From contig NC_011726.1 of assembly GCF_000021805.1 (NCBI RefSeq), positions 992,001 to 1,056,000 of the forward strand: DNA of 64,000 nucleotides. The letters are read 5' to 3'. Positions 9,278 through 18,348 of the stretch are shown here, piece by piece. The translations under genes were made by a program, and so were the position numbers. The notes under the pieces are model-generated. The model worked only from the letters and a program-made list of their open reading frames with translations, had not been told where the DNA came from and did not search any database. This DNA is from Rippkaea orientalis PCC 8801 (GTDB lineage: Bacteria; Cyanobacteriota; Cyanobacteriia; Cyanobacteriales; Microcystaceae). Positions within the stretch are counted from its first letter, which is position 1, and each line of letters opens with the position of its first letter.

Positions 9278-9955
9278 ATGAATGAAGAACACCGAAAAAA
9301 CTTAATGCAAAACGTTAAAAAATTAGCTTCTGAAGCACAGGAGGATGGCGATCCTACGGCGTGGTTTGAAAAATTATATCTAGATGCAAATGGGGATATT
9401 TCCAAAATTCCTTGGGCAAAAATGACTCCTCATCCTGCGTTAGAAGATTGGTTAATCCAAACTAATTTTACTTATAAAAACGCTTTAGTTATTGGTTGTG
9501 GACTGGGTGATGATGCTGAAAAATTAGCTAGTATTGGGGCAAGTGTGACTGCTTTTGATATTTCCCCTAGGGCTATTTCTTGGTGTAATACGAGGTTTTC
9601 TCACTCATCCGTTAATTATGTAGTAGCTGACTTATTAACTTTAGAGTCCAGGTGGAAACAGTCTTTTGATTTCGTGTTTGAATCACGAACTATTCAAGCA
9701 TTACCAATTGATATTAGAAATAAAGTAATAAACGCAGTTGCTAATTTAGTTTCTCCTGGGGGAACTTTACTGATTGTCACTCGTTTAAGGGACACAGAAG
9801 ATATTCCAGAAGGACCTCCTTGGGCTGTTTCTGAGTTAGAATTATCCCAATTTCATCAACTAGGATTTCAAGAAGTTTCTCGGACTCCCTATATTGATGC
9901 TAATCAACCAACGATTAAACAAGCAAGCATTGAATATCAAAGTGTAGTGTTGTAG
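9278..9955 (+). CDS. Class I SAM-dependent methyltransferase
   Basis: A 225-residue protein with SAM-binding motif I VIGCGLGDDAE (about residues 71-81) and the acidic motif II residue in VTAFDISPRAI. The overall pattern, with a Trp-containing N-terminus followed by the Rossmann fold and FDFVFESRTIQALP, resembles thiopurine/thiol methyltransferase-like small-molecule enzymes. The substrate cannot be told from sequence. A TATAAT box lies about 36 bp upstream of the ATG. It stands alone, divergent from the aminopeptidase gene. Confidence 0.85.
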   Translation: MNEEHRKNLMQNVKKLASEAQEDGDPTAWFEKLYLDANGDISKIPWAKMTPHPALEDWLIQTNFTYKNALVIGCGLGDDAEKLASIGASVTAFDISPRAISWCNTRFSHSSVNYVVADLLTLESRWKQSFDFVFESRTIQALPIDIRNKVINAVANLVSPGGTLLIVTRLRDTEDIPEGPPWAVSELELSQFHQLGFQEVSRTPYIDANQPTIKQASIEYQSVVL

Positions 9956-10051
9956 AGTGGGCAAAGTTTTCTATTTTACGGGTAGTCCAGATCAATCTCT
10001 GATTTTGCCACCCTACCGTCTTAAGATTGCGTTCTCTAAAGCATCAGTAAT

Positions 10052-10810
10052 CTAGATCAAATGACGATAATAATTAACCGGTAATCCTGTGCGATGTTGG
10101 ATATCTATCACTGATTTATAAACCCCATTTTTATCTCTTTCTTGTACAATTTTTTGAGCAACTTTTGCATCAAGTCCATCTCGCATTAATTGATCAATCG
10201 AATAAACATTTAACCGTTGCCAAGAAACATCAATTTCTTTATTAATGTCATAGCTAAATGTCACCAAAGGAGCTAACTTTTTAATATAATTTTCTGGTAA
10301 ACCCGCAATCTCATGTAATTCCTCAACGTGAGTAAACAGATAACCTGAACGACGGACAGCATCAATATCATTAGCATAAAAAATAGGAAGATTAAGCTGA
10401 TAAACTAATTCATCTTTAGAACAAGTATTAATATCAATTTTCGTTTGTTTCTTAGTTGATAAGTTTCGTATAGGTTCTAAAATCTTTCTACGATTTTCCT
10501 CAAATTCTTCAGCCGTAATAACCCCTTGATCATATAATTTTTTAAGATCGATTAAAGCTGTTGTTTTATCTTTAGAAGATTCAGATTGAGTAAGATTTAG
10601 ATAACGATAATTGTATTTTTCATCGAATGCCCTATTTTCCATAAAAAGTAACCCTAAAAAATCAAAAAAAGCCAAAATACTAGGAATAAAAGCCCAAGAA
10701 AAAATCAGATATAGGATTCCCATAAAATTTTCACCCAAATAAAACTTATGAAGACCAAAACCTCCTCCAAAAAACGTAATTATTACAGCAATTAATCGAT
10801 TTTTCTTCAT
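10052..10810 (-). CDS. TM2-SHOCT-helix-hairpin-helix membrane protein
   Basis: A 252-residue protein with three recognisable parts. Residues 1-57 are a TM2 domain (two membrane helices; GGGFGLHKFYLG and a C-terminal FLGLLFM). Residues 98-125 read like a SHOCT motif (LIDLKKLYDQGVITAEEFEENRRKIL pattern, LYDQGVITAEEFE being diagnostic). Residues 135-250 contain two helix-hairpin-helix units of the ComEA/T2SK type (INTCSKDELVYQL, IAGLPENYIKKL, RTGLPVNYYRHLI). HhH units usually bind DNA or pack as protein scaffolds. TM2-SHOCT pairs are common; the HhH tail suggests a membrane-tethered nucleic-acid or scaffold role. Function unknown. Confidence 0.8.
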   Translation of the reverse strand: MKKNRLIAVIITFFGGGFGLHKFYLGENFMGILYLIFSWAFIPSILAFFDFLGLLFMENRAFDEKYNYRYLNLTQSESSKDKTTALIDLKKLYDQGVITAEEFEENRRKILEPIRNLSTKKQTKIDINTCSKDELVYQLNLPIFYANDIDAVRRSGYLFTHVEELHEIAGLPENYIKKLAPLVTFSYDINKEIDVSWQRLNVYSIDQLMRDGLDAKVAQKIVQERDKNGVYKSVIDIQHRTGLPVNYYRHLI

Positions 10811-10872
10811 AGTTGACCTCTAAAAATTTTTAATTTACTTGAGAATTGCTAGATTTATTAAAATGATTTCCG

Positions 10873-11079
10873 TCAATTTTTAGACTTAAAGTAGCGAATT
10901 AAAAAATAGATAATAACAACTGCTGCTTGACATTCTAGTAAAACAGAATAACCTCTAAGAAAATAATTGAAAGATCCCATCGAATTAATTGAAAAAATCA
11001 AAAAACCAAAAACAAGATAGGGTAGAATACGCAAGCGATGAGAGGCTTTTCTCAGTTGTTGATCAGTGATATTACTCAT
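10873..11079 (-). CDS. Small two-helix membrane protein
   Basis: A 68-residue protein with two hydrophobic segments (LPYLVFGFLIFSI and LLECQAAVVIIYFLI) and charged ends (ATG at 11079, C-terminal RYFKSKN). It precedes the TM2 protein on the same strand by about 60 bp, so they may be cotranscribed. I do not recognise a family. Confidence 0.55.
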   Translation of the reverse strand: MSNITDQQLRKASHRLRILPYLVFGFLIFSINSMGSFNYFLRGYSVLLECQAAVVIIYFLIRYFKSKN

Positions 11080-11443
11080 AAAACATTTCCTTGTTGATTC
11101 TGTTTATATTTTAGCTTCCATCCATCTTAAAGGCTCATTTCTCGTTTAGTACTTAATTACGCTATGGATAACAAGAAAACTCGCCGTATCTTCAGAAATG
11201 TTAAAAACTGTGGTAGGATATCCAATGTAAGAATTATTTTCGTTAGCTATTTTGTTAATTTTCATTGACAAAAATCTTGCCGAATCTAAATCTCTAAAAA
11301 CGTTCGTTTTGGAGCTTATTCTTATATATCAAGGAAAATAAAGCTGAATTTCACCTTAATAGGCAAGATTTCTTTTTTGTCGCTTTATTGAGTGTTGCAA
11401 AGCACTGATATTAGGATTTATACACCTTCAATGAGGATATAAT
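11080..11443. other. Intergenic region with a long-range inverted repeat
   Basis: There is no gene in this stretch. AAATCTTGCC (about 11271) is the exact reverse complement of GGCAAGATTT (about 11363), and the second arm is followed by CTTTTTTG, so a terminator-like or regulatory leader structure is possible. The region is the leader of the pentapeptide-rpsU unit. A purine-rich TGAGGA near 11432 can serve as ribosome-binding site for the gene at 11444. Confidence 0.4.
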
Positions 11444-11770
11444 ATGAATATTCCCGAAATTTTGAGCCGATACGCAGCAGGACAGCGAGATTTTAGAAAT
11501 ATTAATCTAATTGCTGCTAATCTCAGAAGCGTCAACCTCAGTGGTGCTGACTTAAGTGGTGCTGATCTCAGAGGAGCCAATCTCACCAAAGCGAACTTTA
11601 GTCATGTTAACCTAAGTAAAGCAGTCTTAACAGGAGCTAATTTAACAGAAACGAATCTCACTTCAGCCAACCTGAGTGACATTGATCTCAATAATGTTAA
11701 TCTTAACTTAGCTCGTTTAAATGGGACAATTATGCCCAACGGAATAAGCTCTAGCTTAATCTCTAAATAA
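11444..11770 (+). CDS. Pentapeptide repeat protein
   Basis: A 108-residue protein made of about 14 consecutive pentapeptide repeats of the A(D/N)LXX type ([20 protein letters not shown]), which fold into a right-handed quadrilateral beta helix. No membrane segment or enzymatic domain is attached. Such short proteins are abundant in cyanobacteria and mostly of unknown function. It lies 52 bp upstream of rpsU on the same strand and may be cotranscribed with it. Confidence 0.85.
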   Translation: MNIPEILSRYAAGQRDFRNINLIAANLRSVNLSGADLSGADLRGANLTKANFSHVNLSKAVLTGANLTETNLTSANLSDIDLNNVNLNLARLNGTIMPNGISSSLISK

Positions 11771-11822
11771 AGATTTGCCATCTAAACTCGATTATTCTAT
11801 CACGTTAACTCAGGAGATACCA

Positions 11823-12008
11823 ATGACCCAAGTAATTTTGGGAGAAAACGAAGGAATTGAATCCGCTTTACGTCGGTTTAAAAGACAAGTCAGTAAAGCT
11901 GGTATTTTTAATGATATGAAAAAACATCGTCACTTTGAAACCCCAATTGAAAAACGCAAGCGAAAAGCACTTGCGAAACATAAACAACGTCGGAGTAATT
12001 ACCGCTAA
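11823..12008 (+). CDS. rpsU: 30S ribosomal protein S21
   Basis: A 61-residue basic protein with the S21 pattern [16 protein letters not shown] and a Lys/Arg-rich C-terminus. The reading frame is open further upstream, but the family N-terminus ([10 protein letters not shown]) begins at the ATG at 11823, which has AGGAG about 6-10 bases before it. S21 binds the small subunit and helps mRNA pairing at initiation; in cyanobacteria rpsU is often cold-responsive. Confidence 0.95.
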   Translation: MTQVILGENEGIESALRRFKRQVSKAGIFNDMKKHRHFETPIEKRKRKALAKHKQRRSNYR

Positions 12009-12046
12009 TCGTTTCAAGCGAAGTCTATCTTAAAAAAGTTAGAAGT

Positions 12047-12093
12047 AGGTTTTTGTAATGGGGATGAAATCAAACCAATGCAAAAACCTTTTC
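12047..12093 (+). terminator. Putative terminator after rpsU
   Basis: AGGTTTTTG and CAAAAACCT form a 9-bp perfect stem around a 25-base loop, followed by TTTT. It lies about 40 bp after the rpsU stop codon. Confidence 0.5.
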
Positions 12094-12193
12094 CTTGCAT
12101 AGGCAAAGTTCTAGGAAAAATTTTTTTATTAAATTGATTAGGGATTTTTTTGACAATAAACTCAAAATACACACAACTCTATCTTACCCTATA

Positions 12194-12757
12194 ATGAAAA
12201 CACAAAAATTACTTCAAGGAATTAATATTTATCTTATTGGTATGATGGGAAGCGGAAAAAGTACCATTGGAAAAATCCTAGCACAACGACTAGACTATCG
12301 TTTTTTTGACACAGATATTTTAATTGAACGGGTGACACAACAAAGTATTAATGATATTTTTGTTACCCAAGGAGAAACCGTATTCAGAGATATAGAAACT
12401 CAAGTACTTTCAGAAGTAGCAGCTTGTACACGAAGTGTGATTGCTACGGGCGGAGGAATTGTGTTAAACTCTCAAAATTGGAGCTATCTTCATCATGGTT
12501 TGATCATTTGGTTAGATGTTTCTATCAAATTATTAAAAACCCGTTTAATCAATGATACTACCCGTCCTCTTCTCAAAGAAAGTGATCTAACCTTAAAGCT
12601 AAAAACCTTAGATGAACAACGGCGTAATCTTTACAATAAAGCCGATTTAACCATAGTTATTAATCAAAATAGAACCCCTGAAAGCATTGTTTCTGAGATA
12701 CTAGAAGCGATTCCTACTGTTATTAAACCTAAAGTAGAAGCTAATCAATTTAATTAA
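12194..12757 (+). CDS. aroK: Shikimate kinase
   Basis: A 187-residue P-loop kinase: Walker A GMMGSGKST, the DTD motif (RFFDTDILIE), and GGG in ATGGGIVL, all canonical for AroK, which phosphorylates shikimate in the chorismate pathway leading to aromatic amino acids and quinones. The frame is open for another 33 codons upstream, but the family start aligns to the ATG at 12194. It stands alone between rpsU and a secreted protein. Confidence 0.95.
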   Translation: MKTQKLLQGINIYLIGMMGSGKSTIGKILAQRLDYRFFDTDILIERVTQQSINDIFVTQGETVFRDIETQVLSEVAACTRSVIATGGGIVLNSQNWSYLHHGLIIWLDVSIKLLKTRLINDTTRPLLKESDLTLKLKTLDEQRRNLYNKADLTIVINQNRTPESIVSEILEAIPTVIKPKVEANQFN

Positions 12758-12916
12758 CCCACAATCATTTTGTTTGTTTTAGATCCGTATAATTATCTAG
12801 AACACTTTCTTAATAATCAATATATTTTCAGTAAATTTAGCGATGTTTTTAGAAATATGTATTATTATAATTATATTAGCAATAAGTATATCTAAATTAG
12901 TAGTAAAATAAAATTC

Positions 12917-13300
12917 ATGAAAAGTATTATTATAACTGGAACTTTAGTAATTTCCTCAGCGATCGCCTCCCTAATCTTAGCACCAATTGGGGAAGCATCA
13001 CCACAATGCTATGGCATTGATCAATCAGGAGCAACCATTGACTTTTCATCGCTTTGTAATCCTTCCCAGCCTCCTCAAATCCCCTCTAATAACGTCCCTA
13101 GAACAACTCAACAAACCGATCAAAAACCATCATCTCCAGAAACAAATAAAGCAGAAAAAGATTTAAAAGACTGTCTAAAAAGTCCTCAATGTAGTCGTGT
13201 TTTAGGAGGAAATCCTGAGACAAATAATAATCAAATTACTCCCCACCAAGGACGGATGGATAGAGTCAGAAATGGAGGCGCAATCAACACTAATCAGTAA
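12917..13300 (+). CDS. Secreted Pro/Asn/Gln-rich protein of unknown function
   Basis: A 127-residue protein with an N-terminal signal peptide (hydrophobic IIITGTLVISSAIASLIL, cleavage probably near residue 27). The mature part is low-complexity (Pro, Gln, Asn, Ser) and has four Cys residues in two pairs about 85 residues in (DCLKSPQC). No family recognised. A strong intrinsic terminator follows. Confidence 0.6.
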   Translation: MKSIIITGTLVISSAIASLILAPIGEASPQCYGIDQSGATIDFSSLCNPSQPPQIPSNNVPRTTQQTDQKPSSPETNKAEKDLKDCLKSPQCSRVLGGNPETNNNQITPHQGRMDRVRNGGAINTNQ

Positions 13301-13333
13301 TTCAAGGCAACAGGGATAGACAAAAGCGAACAG

Positions 13334-13363
13334 GAGAAATACTAATAGTATTTCTCTTTTTTT
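13334..13363 (+). terminator. Strong intrinsic terminator
   Basis: A perfect 10-bp stem, GAGAAATACT and AGTATTTCTC, with a 3-base loop followed directly by seven T residues. It terminates the secreted-protein gene. Confidence 0.85.
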
Positions 13364-13656
13364 GCAATCAAATTTACTAGAAAATTCTCAAGGTAGGATA
13401 ATACTAAATCCAGTTTAATTAGAACAATATCCGTAGAGTTAATTCATGAATAGACCCCACTTTTGCTATTCTTGATCATCGCCTATCATAACCAGATTTG
13501 GTATAAGCTGTTTTACTTCTAAACTGGGGAGACTCAAACCAATAGTTTCTTTATTTTCAGGAAAACCAACCCTAAATAGTAGGGTTAACCGTCTCAACAG
13601 TTGAATTAACTCAAATTACAATATTATTATGTTAACCTCTATACATAATTTTAGCG

Positions 13657-16275
13657 ATGCAACCCACGAATCCTAACCAATTTACAGAAAAAGCTTGGGA
13701 AGCCATTGTGCGAACTCCCGATATTGCTAAACAACATAGTCATCAACAAATCGAAACAGAACATCTGATGAATTCCCTTTTGCAACAAGAGGGACTAGCT
13801 ACTAGCGTCTTTAATAAAGCAGATATTAGTGTTCAAAGATTACGCGATAAAACCGAAGAATTTATCCGTCGTCAACCCAAAGTTTCTAACCCTGGAGAGT
13901 CTGTTTATTTAGGAAGAAGTTTAGATCAATTATTAGATCGCGCTGAACAATTTCGTCAAGAATTTGGGGATGATTACATCTCCATTGAACATTTATTGTT
14001 AGCCTACACTAAAGATGATCGCTTTGGCCAAGGCTTATTCAAAGAATTTAGCCTCAACGAAACCAAACTTAAAGAGATTATTAAACAAGTACGAGGAACG
14101 CAAAAAGTGACCGACCAAAACCCAGAAGGAAAATATGAATCTTTAGAAAAATATGGTCGAGATCTAACCCAATTAGCGCGAGAAGGTAAACTTGATCCCG
14201 TGATTGGAAGAGACGATGAAATTCGCCGTACTATTCAAATTCTCTCCCGTCGAACCAAAAATAATCCCGTTTTAATTGGAGAACCCGGAGTCGGTAAAAC
14301 CGCCATTGTAGAAGGGTTAGCACAACGAATTATTAACCGTGATGTGCCTGAATCTTTACGCGATCGCAAGTTAATTGCCTTGGATATGGGAGCATTAATT
14401 GCCGGGGCAAAATATCGCGGAGAATTTGAAGAACGCCTCAAAGCCGTACTCAAAGAAGTGACCGATTCCCAAGGCAATATTATCATGTTTATTGATGAAA
14501 TTCATACCGTGGTGGGGGCAGGAGCAACCCAAGGCGCGATGGATGCAGGGAACCTCTTAAAACCCATGTTAGCCCGGGGAGAATTGCGCTGTATTGGGGC
14601 AACAACCCTCGATGAATACCGTAAGTATATCGAAAAAGATGCAGCCCTAGAACGGCGTTTTCAAGAGGTTCTAGTGGATGAACCCAATGTGGTTGATACC
14701 ATCTCTATTTTACGGGGACTCAAAGAACGGTATGAACTGCATCACGGGGTAAAAATTGCTGATACTGCGTTGGTTGCTGCGGCGATGTTGTCTAACCGTT
14801 ATATTAGCGATCGCTTTTTACCGGATAAAGCCATTGATTTAGTCGATGAAGCTGCTGCTAAATTAAAGATGGAAATCACCTCCAAACCGGAAGAATTAGA
14901 TGAAGTTGATCGCAAGATTCTTCAATTAGAAATGGAACGGTTATCCTTACAAAAAGAAGAAGATAAAGCCTCCCGTGAACGGTTAGAAAAACTCGAAAAA
15001 GAACTCGCCGATCTCAAGGAACAGCAATCCCAATTAAACGCCCAATGGCAAGCCGAAAAAGGGGTCATTGATGAAATCCGTCAAGTCAAAGGAGCCATCG
15101 ATCAGATTAACTTAGAAATTCAACAAGCTGAACGGGATTACGACCTTAATAAAGCTGCTGAATTACGCTATGGTAAATTAACGGATTTACAGCGAAAAAT
15201 AAAAGAACTGGAAACTAAAATTGAAGAACGACAAATTATGGGTAAAACCTTGCTGCGCGAAGAAGTTTTAGAGTCAGATATTGCAGAAATTATCTCTAAA
15301 TGGACAGGGATTCCCCTTAGTAAATTAGTCGAATCTGAGAAAGAAAAACTACTACAGTTAGAAGACGAACTCCATGAACGAGTTATTGGTCAAGAAGAGG
15401 CTGTAACGGCTGTATCAGAAGCTATCCAGCGTTCCCGTGCAGGACTTTCTGATCCCAATCGTCCAACCGCTAGTTTTATTTTCTTGGGTCCAACTGGAGT
15501 CGGTAAAACTGAATTAGCTAAGGCATTAGCGAAGAATCTTTTTGATACCGAAGAAGCCTTAGTTCGGATTGATATGTCTGAGTATATGGAGAAACACGCG
15601 GTATCTCGTTTATTGGGGGCTCCTCCAGGGTATGTGGGCTATGATGAAGGGGGACAATTAACCGAAGCAATTCGCCGCCGTCCCTATTCGGTTATCCTCT
15701 TTGATGAGATTGAAAAAGCCCATAATGATGTCTTTAATGTCATGCTACAAATTCTCGATGATGGGCGTTTAACCGATGCTCAAGGTCATGTAGTAGACTT
15801 CAAGAATACTATCATTATTATGACCAGTAATATCGGGTCACAATACATTTTAGATGTCGCTGGAGATGACTCTCGTTATGAAGAAATGCGCTCCCGTGTG
15901 ATGGAAGCCATGACTAATAGTTTCCGTCCCGAATTTCTTAACCGTATCGATGAAATCATTATTTTCCACGGGTTACAAAAATCTCAATTACGCGAGATTA
16001 TTAAACTCCAAGTTGCTTTGTTAGAAACGCGGTTATCTGAACAAAAAATCTATCTGAAACTGTCAGAAGAAGCTCTAGATTTTGTGGCAGAAATTGGTTA
16101 TGATCCCGTGTATGGTGCAAGACCCTTAAAACGGGCTATCCAGAAATATTTAGAAACTGCGATCGCAAAGTCAATTCTACGGGGTGAATTTAAGGCAGGA
16201 GACACCATCTTTGTAGACGTAGAAGCCGAAAGATTAACCTTTAAACGGCTACCCTCTGAAATGTTAACCATCTAA
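13657..16275 (+). CDS. clpB: ATP-dependent chaperone ClpB (ClpB1 type)
   Basis: An 872-residue Hsp100 disaggregase of full length. It has an N-terminal Clp repeat domain (residues 1-145), a first AAA+ module with GEPGVGKT, a long coiled-coil middle domain (about 410-530), and a second AAA+ module with GPTGVGKT and the arginine-finger region NRIDEIIIF. With DnaK it resolubilises aggregates after heat stress. The length and middle domain fit the heat-inducible ClpB1 of cyanobacteria rather than ClpB2. A 7-bp stem-loop (AACCCTA/TAGGGTT, 13568-13586) lies in the leader. I found no CIRCE element upstream. Confidence 0.96.
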   Translation: MQPTNPNQFTEKAWEAIVRTPDIAKQHSHQQIETEHLMNSLLQQEGLATSVFNKADISVQRLRDKTEEFIRRQPKVSNPGESVYLGRSLDQLLDRAEQFRQEFGDDYISIEHLLLAYTKDDRFGQGLFKEFSLNETKLKEIIKQVRGTQKVTDQNPEGKYESLEKYGRDLTQLAREGKLDPVIGRDDEIRRTIQILSRRTKNNPVLIGEPGVGKTAIVEGLAQRIINRDVPESLRDRKLIALDMGALIAGAKYRGEFEERLKAVLKEVTDSQGNIIMFIDEIHTVVGAGATQGAMDAGNLLKPMLARGELRCIGATTLDEYRKYIEKDAALERRFQEVLVDEPNVVDTISILRGLKERYELHHGVKIADTALVAAAMLSNRYISDRFLPDKAIDLVDEAAAKLKMEITSKPEELDEVDRKILQLEMERLSLQKEEDKASRERLEKLEKELADLKEQQSQLNAQWQAEKGVIDEIRQVKGAIDQINLEIQQAERDYDLNKAAELRYGKLTDLQRKIKELETKIEERQIMGKTLLREEVLESDIAEIISKWTGIPLSKLVESEKEKLLQLEDELHERVIGQEEAVTAVSEAIQRSRAGLSDPNRPTASFIFLGPTGVGKTELAKALAKNLFDTEEALVRIDMSEYMEKHAVSRLLGAPPGYVGYDEGGQLTEAIRRRPYSVILFDEIEKAHNDVFNVMLQILDDGRLTDAQGHVVDFKNTIIIMTSNIGSQYILDVAGDDSRYEEMRSRVMEAMTNSFRPEFLNRIDEIIIFHGLQKSQLREIIKLQVALLETRLSEQKIYLKLSEEALDFVAEIGYDPVYGARPLKRAIQKYLETAIAKSILRGEFKAGDTIFVDVEAERLTFKRLPSEMLTI

Positions 16276-16282
16276 CTCTTGG

Positions 16283-16299
16283 GGTGGGCAATACCCACC
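16283..16299. repeat. Dispersed GGTGGGCATTGCCCACC palindrome, copy 2
   Basis: GGTGGGCAATACCCACC begins eight bases after the clpB stop codon. Confidence 0.75.
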
Positions 16300-16302
16300 T
16301 TG

Positions 16303-16336
16303 TTAACGAAGTCAGTAGTCAGTAGGGGCTTAATAA
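16303..16336. repeat. Dispersed AGTCAGTAGGGGCTTA element, copy 1
   Basis: TTAACGAAGTCAG followed by AGTCAGTAGGGGCTTAATAA. The same two blocks occur, inverted and in permuted order, at 26646-26676. Confidence 0.55.
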
Positions 16337-16356
16337 TATTAAGTCCGCAAAGTCTC

Positions 16357-16584
16357 TCACTCTAAATTCTTGAGTGGTTCTTGAAGTAAAGTTTGCAGTA
16401 AATTGTCTAATTGTTCTTCAGAACAGTATTCAATTAAAGCATAAAAAACCTCTAGTAATTTAGCGGCACTTTCTCCGTGTAGAGCACTTAGTCCCCAAAC
16501 ATCTTGTACCCAGTCTTGAGGATCAGTTTCTTCAAAAATAATTCTCTCTAACAGTTGTTTAGCCTCGATTTTGGAAATTTTCAT
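16357..16584 (-). CDS. Small hypothetical protein
   Basis: A 75-residue acidic, probably all-helical protein (KISKIEAKQLLERIIFEE then EEQLDNLLQTLLQEPL), with no membrane segment or known motif. The frame is open to a GTG 25 codons further upstream, but the ATG at 16584 gives a compact soluble domain and is preferred; neither start has a clear Shine-Dalgarno. It lies between clpB (convergent) and HU (divergent). Confidence 0.5.
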   Translation of the reverse strand: MKISKIEAKQLLERIIFEETDPQDWVQDVWGLSALHGESAAKLLEVFYALIEYCSEEQLDNLLQTLLQEPLKNLE

Positions 16585-16825
16585 AGGATTAGTTAATAGA
16601 ATCAATGAGAATACAGCCTCGATCTTAGTTCTTAATAATCTCAGTTTGACTGCCTTCACCTAAAAACACTAGGTAAAAATCCTTAAGGAACAAAAAGCTG
16701 GCCAGTCAACCAACCCACGGAAAACTAACTTAATGAAGAAAGCCAAATTTTTCCCTTTATATTGTGATCCCACTGCTAATATTCAGCTATAATCAGCCTC
16801 AGTCAGAATTGTCAAAAAAGAAACG

Positions 16826-17122
16826 ATGAACAAAGAAGATCTCGTCAACATGATTGCCGCTAAGACTCGTATTACCAAAAAAGATACGAGTCAAATTCTC
16901 GATGCTCTCACAGAAACCATTATGGAGACTGTCGCTTCAGGGGAAAAAGTTGTCTTAGTTGGTTTCGGAACTTTTGAACCGAGAGACCGCAAAGAACGCA
17001 AAGGAATGAACCCCCAGACAGGACAACCCATTACTATCCCTGCGACAACTGTCCCTGCTTTCTCTGCGGGGAAAGTCTTCAAAGAACAGGTAGTCAACAA
17101 AGGGAAAGAAGACGCTTCTTAG
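16826..17122 (+). CDS. hup: DNA-binding protein HU
   Basis: A 98-residue member of the HU/IHF family: N-terminal MNKEDLVNMIAAKTRI, the GFGTFEPRDRKERKG arm base and the PATTVPAFSAGK segment that precedes the last helix. HU bends and compacts DNA and forms the main nucleoid protein. A TATAAT hexamer lies at 16788-16793, about 33 bp before the ATG. The C-terminal residues after FKEQV are slightly longer than in E. coli HU. Confidence 0.96.
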   Translation: MNKEDLVNMIAAKTRITKKDTSQILDALTETIMETVASGEKVVLVGFGTFEPRDRKERKGMNPQTGQPITIPATTVPAFSAGKVFKEQVVNKGKEDAS

Positions 17123-17144
17123 AACACAATGGCAATGGCCATAG

Positions 17145-17180
17145 ACCCAATGAGATGACCTTGGGTATTGCTCATTGGGT
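17145..17180 (+). terminator. Hairpin downstream of hup
   Basis: ACCCAATGAG and CTCATTGGGT form a perfect 10-bp stem with a 16-base loop, followed only by TTTG. It is well placed to end hup transcription, though the T run is short. Confidence 0.55.
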
Positions 17181-17360
17181 TTGACTGCGTCCGATACGGA
17201 TACCGCGATCGCGGTGTCGGAACATTTTTTGAAGACCAGAAGAGGGTTTAAGAAAGTTTTTATTAAGTCGTTTAGACTCTGCAATTGATTGGCTTTTCAT
17301 AACTGCCCTCCTCACTATCAAGAGGCTACACTTTAATTGTATCGCAAATAACTGTTGCCT

Positions 17361-17381
17361 GTTCCCCGTTCCCCGTTCCCT
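17361..17381. repeat. Short tandem heptamer repeat GTTCCCC x3
   Basis: GTTCCCC GTTCCCC GTTCCCT. The same heptamer family (as GGGAACR) occurs at 43489 and 49266, a typical cyanobacterial STRR sequence. Confidence 0.8.
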
Positions 17382-17383
17382 AA

Positions 17384-18097
17384 TTATCGAGATTCTAGCC
17401 ACTTTTGCCACAAATCCGGGCGGCGTTGTTGAGTTCTCTCCAATTGCTGCTGATAACGCCACTGTTCAATCGCCTGATGATTGCCCGATCGCAGTACTTC
17501 AGGAACTTCCCACTCTCGAAAAATAGGTGGCCGAGTATATTGGGGATAATCCAACAATCCCACCTCAAAACTCTCATATTTCAAAGAATCTGCTTTACCT
17601 ACCGTTCCTGGCAACAGACGCACCACCCCATTAATCAACGCTAACGCCGGAATTTCACCACAAGTTAAGACAAAATCCCCTAAAGACACCTCTCGATCAG
17701 CCAAATAGCGAATACGCTCATCAACCCCTTCATAATGCCCACAAATTAACACCAACTGCTCATAATTCCCTGATAACTCTTGCAAAAGAGCTTGATTGAG
17801 GGGTTGTCCTTGGGGTGTTAAAAGAATGATTTGCCGCTTGGGAAGCACTGTCAACGATTCTACCGCCGCAAAAATCGGTTCCGGTTTAAGTACCATTCCC
17901 ACCCCACCCCCGTAGGGTTCATCATCCACCCGATGGTGCTTATCTAGGGTAAACTGACGGGGATTAATCAAATTAACCTGAGCGATGCCTTTAGTTAAAG
18001 CCCTTCCTAAAAGACTACACTGTAACGGCGAGGTAAAAAAATCAGGAAACAGGGTAATAACATCAATTTGCACAGCAATACTCGAAGGAATTGTCAA
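17384..18097 (-). CDS. trmD: tRNA (guanine-N1)-methyltransferase
   Basis: TrmD methylates G37 of tRNAs reading CNN codons, preventing frameshifts. The protein has the expected DVITLFPDFF start, VDDEPYGGGVGMVLKPEP, and the SAM-binding trefoil knot ICGHYEGVDERI followed by SLGDFVLTCGEIPAL. The usual LTGGE is LTCGE here, because a TGT codon replaces the first Gly. The frame begins at a TTG (18097, 237 residues); the GTG at 18073 gives MQIDVITLFP, which fits the family N-terminus better and may be the real start. It is convergent with hup. Confidence 0.93.
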   Translation of the reverse strand: MTIPSSIAVQIDVITLFPDFFTSPLQCSLLGRALTKGIAQVNLINPRQFTLDKHHRVDDEPYGGGVGMVLKPEPIFAAVESLTVLPKRQIILLTPQGQPLNQALLQELSGNYEQLVLICGHYEGVDERIRYLADREVSLGDFVLTCGEIPALALINGVVRLLPGTVGKADSLKYESFEVGLLDYPQYTRPPIFREWEVPEVLRSGNHQAIEQWRYQQQLERTQQRRPDLWQKWLESR

Positions 18098-18348
18098 AAA
18101 ATTATGTGATTGCAGCTTACCCGTTGCGAGTCTGCTTTAAAATAGATCACGAATCGGGTAAAGCTTTGATTAATCGCTACTGAACCCTTATTATGTCATA
18201 ATTATGGGGACTTGATGGCTGACTACTTTTTCATATCGGAAATCAGCCAAAATCAAGGGAGAGAAAATCAGTATATTTGAACTTAATCAAAAAGATTACT
18301 AAATTGATCCCATGATGAAAAATTATTATTGTTCTTAAAGGCGATATC

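Noticed and set aside
11775-11822. Upstream start for rpsU
   Set aside because: The earlier frame lacks a Shine-Dalgarno sequence, while AGGAG precedes the ATG at 11823, which matches the S21 N-terminus.
13377-13656. CIRCE operator upstream of clpB
   Set aside because: No TTAGCACTC/GAGTGCTAA inverted repeat is present; the small hairpin seen is different. The same check failed upstream of dnaK3.
16891-17284. Minus-strand frames opposite the HU gene
   Set aside because: HU is a highly conserved gene in the plus frame; the opposite frames are shadows.
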